Positions 22,990-35,300 of a DNA stretch of 64,000 bases are shown here, piece by piece (the first letter of the stretch is position 1; the number at the start of each line of letters is the position of its first letter). A model generated the notes under the pieces. That model made no database searches, was not told the origin of the DNA, and saw only the letters and a program-made list of their open reading frames with translations. This DNA is from Mycobacterium sp. PSTR-4-N (GTDB taxonomy: Bacteria; Actinomycetota; Actinomycetes; Mycobacteriales; Mycobacteriaceae): assembly GCF_022348085.1 (NCBI RefSeq), contig NZ_JAKRFN010000005.1:124001-188000 (forward strand), read 5' to 3'. Both the position numbers and the translations under genes were made by a program.

Positions 22990-23345
22990 GCTCCCGCGCC
23001 GTTGGCGCCCTGGTCTGGATGATTCAGCTCTATCGCACCACGGTGTCGCCGTTGCGGCTCCCGACCTGTCGCTTCACTCCCACGTGCAGTCAGTACGCCG
23101 TCGACGCGCTCACGGAGTTCGGTCTGGTGCGGGGGAGCTGGCTGGCGCTGGTGCGTCTGTTCAAATGTGGACCATGGCATAACGGAGGGTGGGATCCGAT
23201 ACCGGATCGCTGTCCTGACCGTGACCACCCCGAAGGTGACCGTCACAGTGACGCCACGGCCGAGAGGGTCGGCGGCCTGGTCACGGAGTCCATAGACCGA
23301 GAAGCGCAACCGGATCAGCAAGGGAAGAGTCTGCCGCGTGTTTAA
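22986..23345 (+). CDS. yidD: Membrane protein insertion efficiency factor YidD
   Basis: YidD is a small membrane-associated protein that supports YidC-dependent insertion. The 119-aa sequence has the family hallmarks [11 protein letters not shown] and [12 protein letters not shown], with an amphipathic N-terminal helix ([14 protein letters not shown]). Beyond about residue 85 it has a polar tail rich in Asp, Arg and Glu that is longer than in the core family and probably disordered. It overlaps rnpA by 4 nt and yidC by 8 nt, so the three are probably translationally coupled. Confidence 0.95.
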   Translation: MSSRAVGALVWMIQLYRTTVSPLRLPTCRFTPTCSQYAVDALTEFGLVRGSWLALVRLFKCGPWHNGGWDPIPDRCPDRDHPEGDRHSDATAERVGGLVTESIDREAQPDQQGKSLPRV

Positions 23346-24441
23346 CTTCTTCAGCCTCGACATCATCTATTACCCGGTGTCGGCGATCATGTGGGTCTGG
23401 TACAAGGCGTTCGCGTTCGTGCTGGGTCCGTCGAACTTCTTCGCGTGGGCCCTGTCGGTGATGTTCCTGGTCTTCACGCTGCGCGCGATCCTCTACAAGC
23501 CGTTCGTTCGGCAGATCCGCACCACGCGCCAGATGCAGGAGCTTCAGCCACAGATCAAGGCCCTGCAGAAGAAGTACGGCAAGGACCGCCAGCGCATGGC
23601 GTTGGAGATGCAGAAGCTGCAGAAGGAGCACGGGTTCAACCCCATCCTCGGGTGTCTGCCGATGCTGGCGCAGATCCCGGTGTTCCTGGGTCTCTATCAC
23701 GTGCTGATGTCCTTCAACCGCACGCAGACCGGCATCGGCCGGCTCGGGCTGTCGGTGGAGGAGAACAAGAGCCTCGGGAACTACTTCTTCAGCGCCACCG
23801 ACGTCGGACACTTCCTGGACGCCAACCTGTTCGGTGCACCTCTGGGCGCGACGATGATCCAGAAGCACGGCCTCGAGGCGTTCACCGAGTTCCATCGTCC
23901 GGCCGTGATCGCCGTCGGCGTCCCGATCATGATCGCCGCCGGTGTCGCCACCTACTTCAACAGCCGTGCGTCGGTGGCTCGGCAGAGTCCGGAAGCCGCC
24001 GCCAACCCGCAGACCGCGATGATGAACAAGTTGGCGCTCTACGTCTTCCCGCTGGGTGTGGTCGTCGGTGGTCCGTTCCTTCCGCTGGCGATCATCCTGT
24101 ACTGGTTCTCCAACAACATCTGGACCTTCGGTCAGCAGCACTACGTGTTCGGCAAGATCGAGAAGGAAGAGGAAGCCAAGAAGCAGGAGGCGATCGAGCG
24201 CCGCGCGGCCAATGCGCCCGCGCCGGGCGCGAAGCCGAGCCGTAAGAAGGCCGGGCGCGGCGAGGGAGCTCCTGCGGACGCCGCGTCGACCGACGGTGCG
24301 GAGATCACCGAATCGAGCGTTGTCGAGGAGAAATCGTCGGACTCCACGGCCAGCACGACCAACGGCGATGCCGCGACGAGGAACGGGGCGGTCAGCCGTA
24401 CCCCGAAACCGGGCGCGCGTCCCAAGAAGCGGAAACGTTGA
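23338..24441 (+). CDS. yidC: Membrane protein insertase YidC
   Basis: YidC inserts and folds membrane proteins, alone or with SecYEG. The 367-aa protein begins [20 protein letters not shown] and has the conserved cytoplasmic region [18 protein letters not shown]. The [20 protein letters not shown] helix follows, then further membrane segments and [18 protein letters not shown]. The charged C-terminal tail (Lys/Arg and Ala/Ser-rich, from about residue 280) fits Gram-positive YidC that can bind ribosomes. The GTG start overlaps yidD. The length matches M. tuberculosis Rv3921c (366 aa). Confidence 0.97.
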   Translation: MFNFFSLDIIYYPVSAIMWVWYKAFAFVLGPSNFFAWALSVMFLVFTLRAILYKPFVRQIRTTRQMQELQPQIKALQKKYGKDRQRMALEMQKLQKEHGFNPILGCLPMLAQIPVFLGLYHVLMSFNRTQTGIGRLGLSVEENKSLGNYFFSATDVGHFLDANLFGAPLGATMIQKHGLEAFTEFHRPAVIAVGVPIMIAAGVATYFNSRASVARQSPEAAANPQTAMMNKLALYVFPLGVVVGGPFLPLAIILYWFSNNIWTFGQQHYVFGKIEKEEEAKKQEAIERRAANAPAPGAKPSRKKAGRGEGAPADAASTDGAEITESSVVEEKSSDSTASTTNGDAATRNGAVSRTPKPGARPKKRKR

Positions 24442-24477
24442 CGCGCGGGTGACCGCGAAGGAGGAAGAGGGATATTC

Positions 24478-25044
24478 ATGACGAATTCAGACACGACCAC
24501 CCCCGAAGAGCTCGCCGAGGCGGGCTCGGATGTGGCCGCCACGGACACCGCGCGTGAGGGTGGTGCCGGCACGCCCGATCTAGAGGAGCGACTCGTCGCC
24601 GAGGGCGAGATCGCCGGCGACTATCTCGAAGAGCTGTTGGACCTGTTGGACTTCGACGGTGACATCGATCTCGACGTCGAGGGCGACCGCGCGGTGGTCA
24701 GCATCGACGGCGGGGGAGACCTGACGAAGCTGGTCGGCCGCAAAGGTGAAGTCCTGGATGCGCTTCAGGAGTTGACGCGGCTGGCGGTTCATCAGAAGAC
24801 CGGCGAGCGAAGCCGGCTCATGCTGGACATCGCGCAGTGGCGTAAGCGCCGCCGGGACGAGTTGGCCGCGTTGGGCAGCAAGGTGGCGCACCGCGTGCTC
24901 GAGACCGGTGAGCGCGAGGAACTCTCGCCGATGACGCCGTTCGAGCGCAAGATCGTGCACGATGCCGTGGCGGAGATCGACGGCGTGCACAGCGAGAGCG
25001 AGGGCGTGGAGCCGTCGCGCCGCGTGGTCGTTCTCGTCGACTGA
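24478..25044 (+). CDS. jag: Jag family RNA-binding protein (KH and R3H domains)
   Basis: This is a 188-aa cytoplasmic RNA-binding protein with an acidic N-terminus. The KH-like domain includes GGGDLTKLVGRKGEVLDALQ at about residues 77-97. The R3H domain (from about 125) includes MTPFERKIVHDAVAEI, and the protein ends PSRRVVVLVD. It follows yidC, as in most bacteria. Homologues (KhpB/EloR) affect cell elongation and bind small RNAs in other Gram-positive bacteria; that role here is inferred. The ATG follows AAGGAGGAAGAGGG. Confidence 0.93.
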   Translation: MTNSDTTTPEELAEAGSDVAATDTAREGGAGTPDLEERLVAEGEIAGDYLEELLDLLDFDGDIDLDVEGDRAVVSIDGGGDLTKLVGRKGEVLDALQELTRLAVHQKTGERSRLMLDIAQWRKRRRDELAALGSKVAHRVLETGEREELSPMTPFERKIVHDAVAEIDGVHSESEGVEPSRRVVVLVD

Positions 25045-25068
25045 CGCCCGAGAGTTACATCCATGTAG

Positions 25069-26726
<1,658 letters not shown>

Positions 26727-26769
26727 CGACTCCCGAACTTGGTAGCGGTGCGACGAACGAAGGACATGG

Positions 26770-27762
26770 ATGAACAACCCGGCACGTAAGCGCAGTGGCC
26801 TCGGTCGCGGGCTGGCATCGCTGATTCCGACCGGCCCGGCGGAAGGGGACGAGCCGGCTACCACCGGACCCCGGATGGGCGCGGCTGCCGCCGACGCCGT
26901 GTTCGGTGGCCCGCCCGAGGTGGCGCCGCCGGCTGGCGACGTCGGCGCGGTGTACCGGGAGATCGCGCCGTCGCAGATCGAACCGAACCCGCGCCAGCCG
27001 CGACAGGTGTTCGACGAGGAAGCGCTGAGCGAACTGGTGCACTCGATCCGCGAGTTCGGATTGATGCAGCCGATCGTCGTGCGTGCCGTGCCCGAATCCG
27101 GCGAAGCCGCGCCCCGCTACCAGCTGGTGATGGGGGAGCGCCGGTGGCGAGCGGCGCAGAAGGCCGGCGTCGCCACGATCCCGGCGATCGTCCGGGAGAC
27201 CGCCGATGACAGCATGCTGCGGGACGCACTGCTGGAGAACATCCATCGGGTGCAGCTCAACCCATTGGAAGAGGCGGCCGCGTACCAGCAGCTGCTCGAC
27301 GAGTTCGCCGTCACCCACGACGAACTCGCCGCCCGGATCGGACGATCACGCCCGGTGATCACCAACATGATCCGGCTGCTTCGCCTGCCGATAGCGGTGC
27401 AGCGTCGGGTGGCGGCGGGGGTGCTCTCGGCCGGCCACGCCCGGGCGCTTCTGGCCCTCGAGGGTGGGCCGGACATGCAAGAGGAGCTGGCCGCGCGCAT
27501 CGTCGCCGAGGGCCTGTCCGTGCGAGCCACCGAAGAGGCGGTGACTCTGGCGAACCGAGAAGGCGCAGGGGCCCCGCCCGCGCCCCGTCGCAAGCCGATC
27601 CAGATGCCCGGCCTGCAGGACGTTGCCGAACAGCTCTCGTCGGCGTTCGACACCCGTGTGACCGTCAGCCTGGGTAAGCGCAAAGGCAAGATCGTCGTCG
27701 AGTTCGGCTCGGTGGACGATCTGCAGCGGATTGTGGACCTCATGAACTCGTCAGTGCGGTGA
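26770..27762 (+). CDS. parB: Chromosome partitioning protein ParB
   Basis: ParB binds parS, spreads along DNA as a CTP-dependent clamp and is moved by ParA. The N-terminal motif [14 protein letters not shown] is followed by the CTP-binding domain ([17 protein letters not shown], then [14 protein letters not shown] with the GERRWRA nucleotide motif). The DNA-binding region has [20 protein letters not shown] and a helix-turn-helix ([20 protein letters not shown]). The C-terminal dimerisation domain ends the protein. The 330-aa length fits (M. tuberculosis 344). GAAGGAC precedes the ATG, 43 nt after parA. Confidence 0.97.
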   Translation: MNNPARKRSGLGRGLASLIPTGPAEGDEPATTGPRMGAAAADAVFGGPPEVAPPAGDVGAVYREIAPSQIEPNPRQPRQVFDEEALSELVHSIREFGLMQPIVVRAVPESGEAAPRYQLVMGERRWRAAQKAGVATIPAIVRETADDSMLRDALLENIHRVQLNPLEEAAAYQQLLDEFAVTHDELAARIGRSRPVITNMIRLLRLPIAVQRRVAAGVLSAGHARALLALEGGPDMQEELAARIVAEGLSVRATEEAVTLANREGAGAPPAPRRKPIQMPGLQDVAEQLSSAFDTRVTVSLGKRKGKIVVEFGSVDDLQRIVDLMNSSVR

Positions 27763-27979
27763 CCAACCACACGCGGTCGTTACGTCACAGTGACACTGCG
27801 GCGGGGCTGTCCGCACCCGGATCCAGAACGTCGCGCAAAAGCGCTCGGCGCCAGCGGATTTCGGCTGCGGGGCGATGTGTGGCGGTACGACCGCACAGCG
27901 ACGAGCCGGTCACGGTCACGCCTTCTATTCTTGAGGGGCAGCCGCGCACCCCTTCGCGGCGGAGATCCCGGGGAGCGTA

Positions 27980-28717
27980 GTGACCGCACGAATCACGCCT
28001 CTACGGCTCGAAGCATTCGAGCAGCTGCCGAAGCATGCGCGCCGCTGCGTGTACTGGGAAGTCGATCCACTGATCGTCGGCAGCGACCAACAGCTCTCGG
28101 ATCCCGAGTTCGAGAAGGAAGCCTGGCTGTCGATGGTGATGCTGGAGTGGGGCTCCTGCGGACAGCTGGCGGTCGAGAGCAGGGAGCCGCTGCCGGAAGA
28201 CGAGACGGGCGATGAACCGTGCCTGGGTTATGCGTTCTACGCGCCGCCCCGCAGCGTGCCCCGCGCGGGGCGCTTCCCGACCGGACCTGTCAGCGCCGAC
28301 GCGGTGCTGCTGACGTCACTGGGCGTCGACGCGAGCCTCGGTCAGGACGATCTGTCTCGGGCGCTGATCGCCGGGGTGGTCGGTGATCTCGTGCGACGGG
28401 GCGTGCGCGCGTTGGAGGCGTTCGGTCGCTCGGCCGCGGCCGACGAGCTGAGCGACCTCGATGAGGTGCCCGCGGATGTGGCGCCCGTGCTCGAAACACT
28501 CGGTGACTGCGCGATGGGCACCTGCGTGATGCCGAGCGACCTTCTTCTCGATGCGGGCTTCGTGGTGGTGTCACACCACACGTACTTCCCGCGCCTGCGG
28601 TTGGAGCTCGAGCAGGGTCTCGGGTGGAAGGCCGGTGTGGAGGCCGCCCTGGAACGTCTGCTTGAGAGCGCACAGTTGCAGCAGCCGGTCGGCGCCGGCG
28701 CGGCAGCGGGCTGCTAG
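27980..28717 (+). CDS. GNAT-like N-acetyltransferase family protein (Rv3916c-like)
   Basis: This 245-aa protein of unconfirmed function lies after parB in mycobacteria. The sequence starts TARITPLRLEAFEQLPKHARRCVYWE and contains EPCLGYAFYAPP and MPSDLLLDAGFVVVSHHTYFPRLRLEL. These resemble the later strands of a GNAT fold, and the family is usually annotated as an acetyltransferase; the acetyl-CoA loop is not clear to me. The GTG start gives 245 aa, the same size as the M. tuberculosis protein. Its 3' end overlaps the cwlM 3' end by 4 nt. The 217 nt upstream hold no gene I can support. Confidence 0.75.
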   Translation: MTARITPLRLEAFEQLPKHARRCVYWEVDPLIVGSDQQLSDPEFEKEAWLSMVMLEWGSCGQLAVESREPLPEDETGDEPCLGYAFYAPPRSVPRAGRFPTGPVSADAVLLTSLGVDASLGQDDLSRALIAGVVGDLVRRGVRALEAFGRSAAADELSDLDEVPADVAPVLETLGDCAMGTCVMPSDLLLDAGFVVVSHHTYFPRLRLELEQGLGWKAGVEAALERLLESAQLQQPVGAGAAAGC

Positions 28718-29910
28718 CTGCGGCGGGCCTGCTCGACGGCCATCTCGTGGGCCAACAACTCGGCGAACGTGAAAGTGCCTGTGGGACGGTCGTTCTTACC
28801 CAGGAGGTAGAGCCGTTTCACGGCTGCGAGGATGCCCTCGGCGAGGGAGTCACGTGCGCTCGGCGACACCAGCGTGGCCCGATCCCCGGGATTGCTGATG
28901 TAACCGACGTCCACCTGCACGGAGGGCATGCGGGTCAGGCGCAGCAGATCCCACGTGCGGCCGTGCACGCGGCAATCCTGTAAACCGGTGCGCGCCACGA
29001 CTTCCCGCTGGATGAAGTCGGCCAGATTGCGTCCGATGGTGGAGACCGAGCCGTGCGAGTTGCCGAAGTGGAACGAGGCGACACCGTTGGCCGCGGGGCT
29101 TGCCTGACTCTCACACCGCAGGCTGATCATCAGATCGGCACCCACGGAATTGGCGGTGGCGGCACGCTCGGCGTCGGTGGGGGAGGCGGCGGCCGGACGA
29201 GACAGGAACGTCTCCATGCCGATGGCCGTCATCCGGCCTTCGAGCCGACTTGCCAAGTCCCACAGAATGTCTGCTTCACTGATGGGCCCCGACGGGCCAT
29301 TCGTGATCAGCCCGTGGTCACCTCCGCCGCGGCCCGGATCGATGATGATCCTCTTGCCGGACAGCCAGGGTCCGGAGCTGCGCACCAGCTCCTCTTCGCG
29401 GATCGCGTGCGGCGAGCCGCCGGTCACGCGGGAACCGAGGTTGTACAGCGAACGCAACGTCTCCGGACCGCAGATGCCGTCGGGGAAGAGTCCGAACTCA
29501 CGCTGGTACGACATCAGTGCGTTGTGGGTCTGCAACCCGAAGTGCCCGTCGACCAAACCCGTGTAGAAGCCGAGATCCTGCAGGCGCGCCTGCAAGGTGG
29601 CGACGTCGTCGCCGTACATCGGGGCGCCGAACTGGTGATTCAGTGTCCGCGCGCCCAGGCGGTAGGACGCCTCTTTGATGGCCCGGTAGGTCGCCTCGCC
29701 GACGATGCCGTCGACGAGGAGACCACGGTACTGCTGGAAGGCGCGGACCGCGTGATCGAGCTCGCCGTCGAACACGTCGACGGCAACCCTGCGCCCCGTG
29801 ACCAGGTCGTCGTCGGGGTCGTTCAGCATCCCCAGGGCGGCCAGCGCGGTCCGGATCTCGGTGACCGCTGCAGAACGGTCACCGCGACGCAGACTCGACA
29901 TAGGCAGCAT
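28714..29910 (-). CDS. cwlM: CwlM, amidase-fold regulator of MurA
   Basis: CwlM is an essential cytoplasmic activator of MurA, the first enzyme of peptidoglycan precursor synthesis, and is switched on by PknB phosphorylation. The 398-aa protein has two peptidoglycan-binding-type repeats (about residues 10-85 and 95-160) and an Amidase_3 fold from about 185. Key amidase residues are changed: DPGRGG has Arg194 where the zinc-binding His is expected, and ISLRCE has Arg265 in place of another. It therefore looks like a pseudo-enzyme. The C-terminal RPTGTFTF segment (about 376-382) corresponds to the region phosphorylated by PknB in other mycobacteria. An ATG at 29901 is an alternative start. Confidence 0.93.
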   Translation of the reverse strand: MLPMSSLRRGDRSAAVTEIRTALAALGMLNDPDDDLVTGRRVAVDVFDGELDHAVRAFQQYRGLLVDGIVGEATYRAIKEASYRLGARTLNHQFGAPMYGDDVATLQARLQDLGFYTGLVDGHFGLQTHNALMSYQREFGLFPDGICGPETLRSLYNLGSRVTGGSPHAIREEELVRSSGPWLSGKRIIIDPGRGGGDHGLITNGPSGPISEADILWDLASRLEGRMTAIGMETFLSRPAAASPTDAERAATANSVGADLMISLRCESQASPAANGVASFHFGNSHGSVSTIGRNLADFIQREVVARTGLQDCRVHGRTWDLLRLTRMPSVQVDVGYISNPGDRATLVSPSARDSLAEGILAAVKRLYLLGKNDRPTGTFTFAELLAHEMAVEQARRS

Positions 29911-29975
29911 TCTCTCAGAAGGGGAGAGGATTCCGGAAAACCCCAGGGAAGTGTCCAGGGGTGAAACGAGGTCCG

Positions 29976-30311
29976 CTACAGCACGTCAGCGAGCTCGCGC
30001 AGCAGCGCAGCCTTGCCTTTCGCCCCCACGATCCGCTTCACGGGCTCGCCGTCCTTGAACAGGATCATGGTGGGGATCGACACGACAGAGAAGTCCCGAG
30101 CCGTCGCCGGGTTCTCGTCGACGTCGAGCTTGGCCACCGTGAGCGACCCGGCCTTCTCGGACGCGATCTCTTCCAGCACGGGGGCGACCATCTTGCACGG
30201 GCCGCACCACGTCGCCCAGAAATCGACCAGCACCGGGGTGCCGCTGGACAGCACGTCCTGGGAGAAGGAATCGTCGGTGACAGCCACGGTCGCCGAAGTG
30301 GACTCGCTCAT
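29976..30311 (-). CDS. trxA: Thioredoxin
   Basis: This 111-aa cytoplasmic thioredoxin reduces protein disulfides. The redox site WCGPC has Cys36 and Cys39, with the conserved cis-proline in VSIPTMILF and the buried Asp in VLVDFWATW. The ATG start overlaps the trxB stop as ATGA, so the reductase and its substrate are translationally coupled. The M. tuberculosis equivalent is about 116 aa. Longer upstream frames are not supported. Confidence 0.96.
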   Translation of the reverse strand: MSESTSATVAVTDDSFSQDVLSSGTPVLVDFWATWCGPCKMVAPVLEEIASEKAGSLTVAKLDVDENPATARDFSVVSIPTMILFKDGEPVKRIVGAKGKAALLRELADVL

Positions 30312-31303
30312 TGCTGTGCTCCAATCAGATCGCTGTCGTCGGTGGTGGTGGAGGTTCGTTCGCCCGGCTCGGCGTGATCGGCCAGCCAGCGTTCCGCGTC
30401 GATCGCTGCGGCACAACCACTTCCGGCGGCGGTGATGGCCTGCCGATAGGTGTGATCCACCAGATCGCCCGCGGCGAAGACGCCGTCGACAGAGGTGTAG
30501 GTGGTGCGGCCCACGACCTGGACGTAACCCTCGTCGTCGAGATCGACCTGCCCGCGGACCAACTCCGATCGCGGATCATGCCCGATCGCGACGAACACGC
30601 CAGTGACGGCCAGCGCGGACTGCTCACCGGTGATGGTGTTGCGCAGCTTGATGCCGGTCACCTTCGGATCGCCTTCGATGGCTTCCACGGCGGTGTTGGT
30701 CAAGATGGTGATCTTCTCGTTCTGCTCCGCGCGCTCGAGCATGATCTTCGAGGCACGGAACTCGTCGCGCCGGTGGATCAGCGTGACGCTGCGCGCGAAG
30801 CGGGTCAGGAACGTGGCTTCCTCCATCGCCGAATCGCCACCGCCGACCACGGCGATGTCCTGATCGCGGAAGAAAAAGCCGTCACAGGTGGCGCACGTGC
30901 TGACGCCCATGCCGAGCAGCGCGTCCTCACCGGGGACCCCGAGGTGGCGGGCCGCGGCGCCCATCGCGAGGATGACGGCGCGCGCCTGATGGGTTTCGTC
31001 GCCGACGGTGACGGTCTTCACCGGTCCGGTGAGGTCGACCGCGTCGACGTCCTCCATGCGCAGGTCCGCGCCGAAGCGCAGCGCCTGCTCACGCATCTGA
31101 TCCATCAGTTCGGGACCGGTGATGCCGTCCTTGAAGCCGGGGTAGTTCTCCACCTCGGTCGTGGTCATCAGAGCGCCGCCGAACTGGCTGCCTTCGAAGA
31201 CGAGGGGTTTGAGCTGGGCCCGCGCGCTGTAGACGGCTGCGGTGTATCCGGCCGGACCGGAACCGACGATGATCAGGTCATGGACGGTGGACGAGGAGGT
31301 CAT
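30308..31303 (-). CDS. trxB: Thioredoxin reductase
   Basis: This is an FAD-containing, NADPH-dependent thioredoxin reductase of 331 aa. It has the FAD-binding motif [20 protein letters not shown], the redox-active CATC (Cys137 and Cys140) in [13 protein letters not shown], and the NADPH-binding motif [15 protein letters not shown]. The C-terminal FAD motif is [27 protein letters not shown]. It lies downstream of sigM and its anti-sigma gene, and trxA follows with a 4-nt overlap. In M. tuberculosis SigM and SigH are linked to thiol stress; regulation here is not visible. Confidence 0.97.
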   Translation of the reverse strand: MTSSSTVHDLIIVGSGPAGYTAAVYSARAQLKPLVFEGSQFGGALMTTTEVENYPGFKDGITGPELMDQMREQALRFGADLRMEDVDAVDLTGPVKTVTVGDETHQARAVILAMGAAARHLGVPGEDALLGMGVSTCATCDGFFFRDQDIAVVGGGDSAMEEATFLTRFARSVTLIHRRDEFRASKIMLERAEQNEKITILTNTAVEAIEGDPKVTGIKLRNTITGEQSALAVTGVFVAIGHDPRSELVRGQVDLDDEGYVQVVGRTTYTSVDGVFAAGDLVDHTYRQAITAAGSGCAAAIDAERWLADHAEPGERTSTTTDDSDLIGAQQ

Positions 31304-31374
31304 GAGTGCCTTTCTGCCTGCAATCCTTGAACACCAGGGTAGGCCGGGGTGTTCCCGATGGCCGCCCGGGCGGG

Positions 31375-31653
31375 TCAGCGGTGTTTCGAGGGTGGTTCGG
31401 CGGCCCGCAGGGCGGCGCCGATACGGGCGGTGACTTCCGCGGGCACCTCGGGCGCTGAGGCGCTGTCGCTCTCGAGGTCGGCGCCGAGTCGACCCAGTTC
31501 CCTGCGGACGGTGTCGAGGGCGGCCAGCGCGTGGGCGGCCTCGGGGTCGGCACGCACTCGCCGGCGCACGGCAGCGGCGGTGTCGTCGTCGAGGAGTCCG
31601 GCTTGGAGGTCGGCCAGCAGTTCCGGTGTGACGGGTTCGAGCTCATTGCCCAT
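31375..31653 (-). CDS. rsmA: Short anti-sigma-M factor (RsmA-like), lacking the membrane part
   Basis: This 92-aa protein follows sigM and precedes trxB. Its N-terminal region ([31 protein letters not shown]) matches the N-terminal, sigma-binding part of mycobacterial RsmA. It then ends about 20 residues later with SKHR. There is no membrane helix or extracytoplasmic domain, whereas I recall M. tuberculosis RsmA as about 250 aa with one. Only 71 nt separate it from trxB, so the missing part is deleted, not frameshifted. No zinc HxxxCxxC motif is seen. A cytoplasmic, constitutive or redox-independent anti-sigma is possible. Confidence 0.75.
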   Translation of the reverse strand: MGNELEPVTPELLADLQAGLLDDDTAAAVRRRVRADPEAAHALAALDTVRRELGRLGADLESDSASAPEVPAEVTARIGAALRAAEPPSKHR

Positions 31654-31709
31654 CGTCCACCCCCGCTGGTTGCGTTGTCCGCTGACCGTCTGAGGCTATC
31701 CGACGGAGC

Positions 31710-32285
31710 TCATTCGCTGTGTTCTGTCGTGAACACGGCCAGAGATGTCGCGAGCTTGAGGCGGGCCCGCGCGCACCGGCTCTTGACGGTCCCTTGCGGG
31801 ACACCGAGCATCTGCGCGGTCTCGGCAACGGAGAACCCCTGCATGTCGACCGCGACGACGGCGGCGCGCTGCTCGACCGGCAGATTCAGCAGCGCCCGTT
31901 CGATCACGATCGTGGTGTCGACGTGGCGGGTCGGGTCGGTTCCGCAGCTCAGCTGGTCGTCGAGCATGGCGTGATCACGGAACTTGTTGCGGCGCAACCG
32001 GTCCAGGCATGCATTGACGACGATGCGATGCAGCCAGCTACTGACGGCCGAGTCGTGCCGGAACGCTGCGGCGGTGCGGTGCGCGGCCAGCAGGGCGTCC
32101 TGTAGCGCGTCGGCGGCGTCGTCGGGATTCGCGGTGGTCAGCGTCGCGAGCCGGTAGAGCTGACGGTGGTGGCGGTAGAACAATTCTTCGAAGGCGTAGC
32201 GGTCCCCGGCGACGTGCGCGGCGAGCAGCTCGGCGTCGGTGCGCGGCCGGATCCCGCCGTCGCCCTGCGCCCCGAAAAACCCCAC
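31710..32285 (-). CDS. sigM: ECF RNA polymerase sigma factor SigM
   Basis: SigM is a 191-aa extracytoplasmic-function sigma factor. Region 2 includes ELLAAHVAGDRYAFEELFYRHH and ADALQDALLAAHRTAAAF, followed by SSWLHRIVVNACLDRLRR. Region 4 has the helix-turn-helix FSVAETAQMLGVPQGTVKSRCARARLKL. The GTG start yields a protein close in length to mycobacterial SigM (about 196 aa). Its anti-sigma gene follows after 56 nt and trxB/trxA after that, the same order as in M. tuberculosis. Confidence 0.93.
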   Translation of the reverse strand: MGFFGAQGDGGIRPRTDAELLAAHVAGDRYAFEELFYRHHRQLYRLATLTTANPDDAADALQDALLAAHRTAAAFRHDSAVSSWLHRIVVNACLDRLRRNKFRDHAMLDDQLSCGTDPTRHVDTTIVIERALLNLPVEQRAAVVAVDMQGFSVAETAQMLGVPQGTVKSRCARARLKLATSLAVFTTEHSE

Positions 32286-32334
32286 AGCCGAACCCTAGGC
32301 GGCTCGAGCAGGGGCTCGACGCACCAGTTTTCGC

Positions 32335-35300
32335 TCAGCCCGCGGCTTTGAGCGTGATCTCCGAGACGTCGCTGCGGCTCTCGCCGTTGACCTGTCCGAG
32401 TGTGGAGATCCACACCAGGACGTAAGAGGTCGGTGCGGCGTCCTCGACCGGGATGGTGTTGGCGCCGGGCTTGAGCGTCGTCGGCTGGGTGAGCGCGGTC
32501 GTGTCGTCCAGCGAGGACGGTGACGCCGACGTGGCCGACCGGATCTGCACCGCGGTGCCGGTGCTGTTCACGGAGATGCCCACAGAACCGAGCCTGGTCG
32601 GTTGCGGCAGCTGGAGCATCAGGCCCACACCGTTCTTGAATCCGGGGAAGGGCGTCGCGTCGCTGTAGGTGTCGGTGGGCCACACAGTGGACGGGTCGCC
32701 GTCGATCGCCAATCCGGCGAGATCCGGTGCATCGGCCTCACCTTCGGGCGAGAAGACAGTCGCGCGAACGGGTTTCACGACTGCCCCGGCATCCGGGGCG
32801 CTGCTGCTCGGCTCCGAGGAGGTCGGGGCGTTGAGACCGAGCTCGTCACCGCTGAGGCCGTTGCCGACGTCTCCGAAGATCCGGCTCAGCACGGTCGCCA
32901 GCAGGATCACCACGAGCACCACCGCTGCCGCAGCCACACTGGCGCCGATGATCAGGCGCTTGCGCCGCCGAGCCGCGTCGTCGGGATCGATCGGCCCGTC
33001 GGGACCGGCCGGAGTCTCGGGCGCAGGCTCGTCGACAGGCGCGAGATGATCGGTGCGATCGGCGATGGCCGTCGCCTGCTGCAGCAGATTGAGCATGGTC
33101 GACGCGCTGCGGATACCGCCGTTCTCCTGTGCAGCCCGGGCGGCGGCGGCCGAGATCTGGAACGGGATGTCACGGTCGACGGCGCGCGGTTCGACCGGTT
33201 GGCCCGCCGCATCGAGGTCGGCCGCGGCCAGCCCGCTCGGCTCGCCACTCTCGGGCAGCGGCCACCGGTTGACCAGCAGTGCGTACAGTGCCGCGCCGAT
33301 GCCGCGGATGTCGTCGTCCGGAGTCGCCGACGGCAGCGTCGCCGGGAAGGCCAGGGCCACATCGCCTTCGATGCTGACCCGGATACGCGACGGATGGTCG
33401 ATGGCCAGCGCGACGCCGCTGCGGTGGGCGGCTTCCGCGGCCGCGGCCAGTGACTGGATCGCCCGCGCCCCCCCGATCGGAGAGGGGGAGGTGTCGGCGA
33501 CCTCGGCGAGCGAGCCGCCGCGGATCCACTCGGACACGACGAGCCCACCGGAACCGGTGTTCAGCACGTCCAGCACGCGTGCCAGCCCCGGCATGTCGAG
33601 GCGGCCGAGGCGCTGGGTGCGGTCCAGGATCGCCTCGACCTCGCTCGCGGGCAGGGTGCGGTCGGGGTCGACGAACGTCAGCGCGACCTGGCGGTCCAAC
33701 GCGGTGTCGAGCGCCTGCCAGAACTGCAGCGTGGGCGGGCCGCCGTGGAACACCAGGAGGCGGTAGCGGCCCTTGCCGACGGCGGCGCCCGGGATCAGAT
33801 GAAGGTCTTCGCCGGCGTTGGCGGCCTCGAGCGGTGGCTCGCGGGGCGGATCGAAGGCCAGCGATTCGCGGGTGGGGTCGTTGCTGTAGTCGGCGCGAGG
33901 CCGCGGCGGGCCGGCTGCGGGTATCGCCTCGGTCGGCCGCTCGGGCTCGGCCGGCGCCGGCTCGACGGGAGCCGGCTCGTCGGCAACCTCGGGGACGTCC
34001 GGTTGGAAGTCGTCAGCGGACGGACGGTCGGCGCGCGCGGTCTCCGGCGGGATCCGAGAACCACCGGCGGGGGTGTCACTCACGGCAGCTCCTTTCCCGT
34101 TCCTGCGTTCGCCAACCATGCCCCCGTGTCCCCGGTGCGTCGATCCGGGAAACTGACGCGTCCGTCGCGTCGAGGTGAGATCAGGGTACGTGAGCCCGCC
34201 GCTCGGACGGGCCGGGACGGAGGCGCCGGGCCGGGCGCGCCGACGACCCAGGCGAGAGCGGACCGCGGCGACCCCCGCAACCGCCTCGGGCACCTTGGCC
34301 CCGAGCAACACACCGACGATGATCGGCCCCATGACCAGGCCGAGGACGGCCAAGCGCAGCAGCGATCCGGCCGCGCCGAAGTGGTCGGTGAGGGAACCGA
34401 GACCACCCAGCCGGTCCAACACATGGGCCGTCAGCCCCGCCGCCAACGCCGCGGTGATCGTCACCAGCACGGTGCGGACGACGCCGGGGGAGAACAGCCG
34501 CCCGCCGGGAGGATCGAGCCGGCCACGCAGCAACAGGTAACCGACCGTGGCGCCGGCCAGGAAGCCCAACCCGTTGGCCAGACCGAGATAGCCGGCGACC
34601 AGCTCCCGGTCGGCGGTCAGATGCGGCGCGGCCAGCGATCCCGCGACCTTGACGACCGTGATCACCACGATCAGCACGATGGGCGTCCACGGCTCCTCGC
34701 GGGCGTAGAACACCCGCAACTGCAGAAGCACCAGCGCGTAGGGGATCAGCGTGAACGCCGACAGCGTGATCGCCATGCCGAGGTACCCCGCGTCGACGGC
34801 GCCGAAGTTGCCGTAGGAGAACAGCGCACTGCCGATCGCCGGACCCCCGACCGTCATCAACGCGACGATCAGGATCAGCGTCACCATCGTCAGCCGAGTC
34901 GCCAACGACAGGTCCGCGAGCACGGCGGGCGCGTCACCGGCCGCCGCGTTCCGCGACAGCCGCGGCATGACGACGGTCAGCACCGTCACCCCGACGATCC
35001 CGAACGGCAACTGCAGGATCAGCCACGTGTAGTTGTAGATGGCCGGGCCCGACGCCGCCGCACCGCTGGCGACCTGGTTGCCCACGATGAACCCGACCTG
35101 GCTGATGAGCACGTAGAGCACCATCGCCAGAGCCATCATCCCGAACTTCTTCAGACGGTCGTCGATGCCCCACAGGGGCCGCAGGCTGACCCGTTCCCGG
35201 CGGATCGCGACGAACAGCACCGCGGCCTGCGCGACGACGCCGAGCGTGGTGCCGATGCCGAGGACCAGGAGTTTGGCGTCGCCCATCGTGACCGGGTTCA

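Noticed and set aside
33000..33700. Active protein kinase domain in the murJ product
   Set aside because: The catalytic lysine, HRD loop and DFG motif are all replaced, so it is a pseudokinase.
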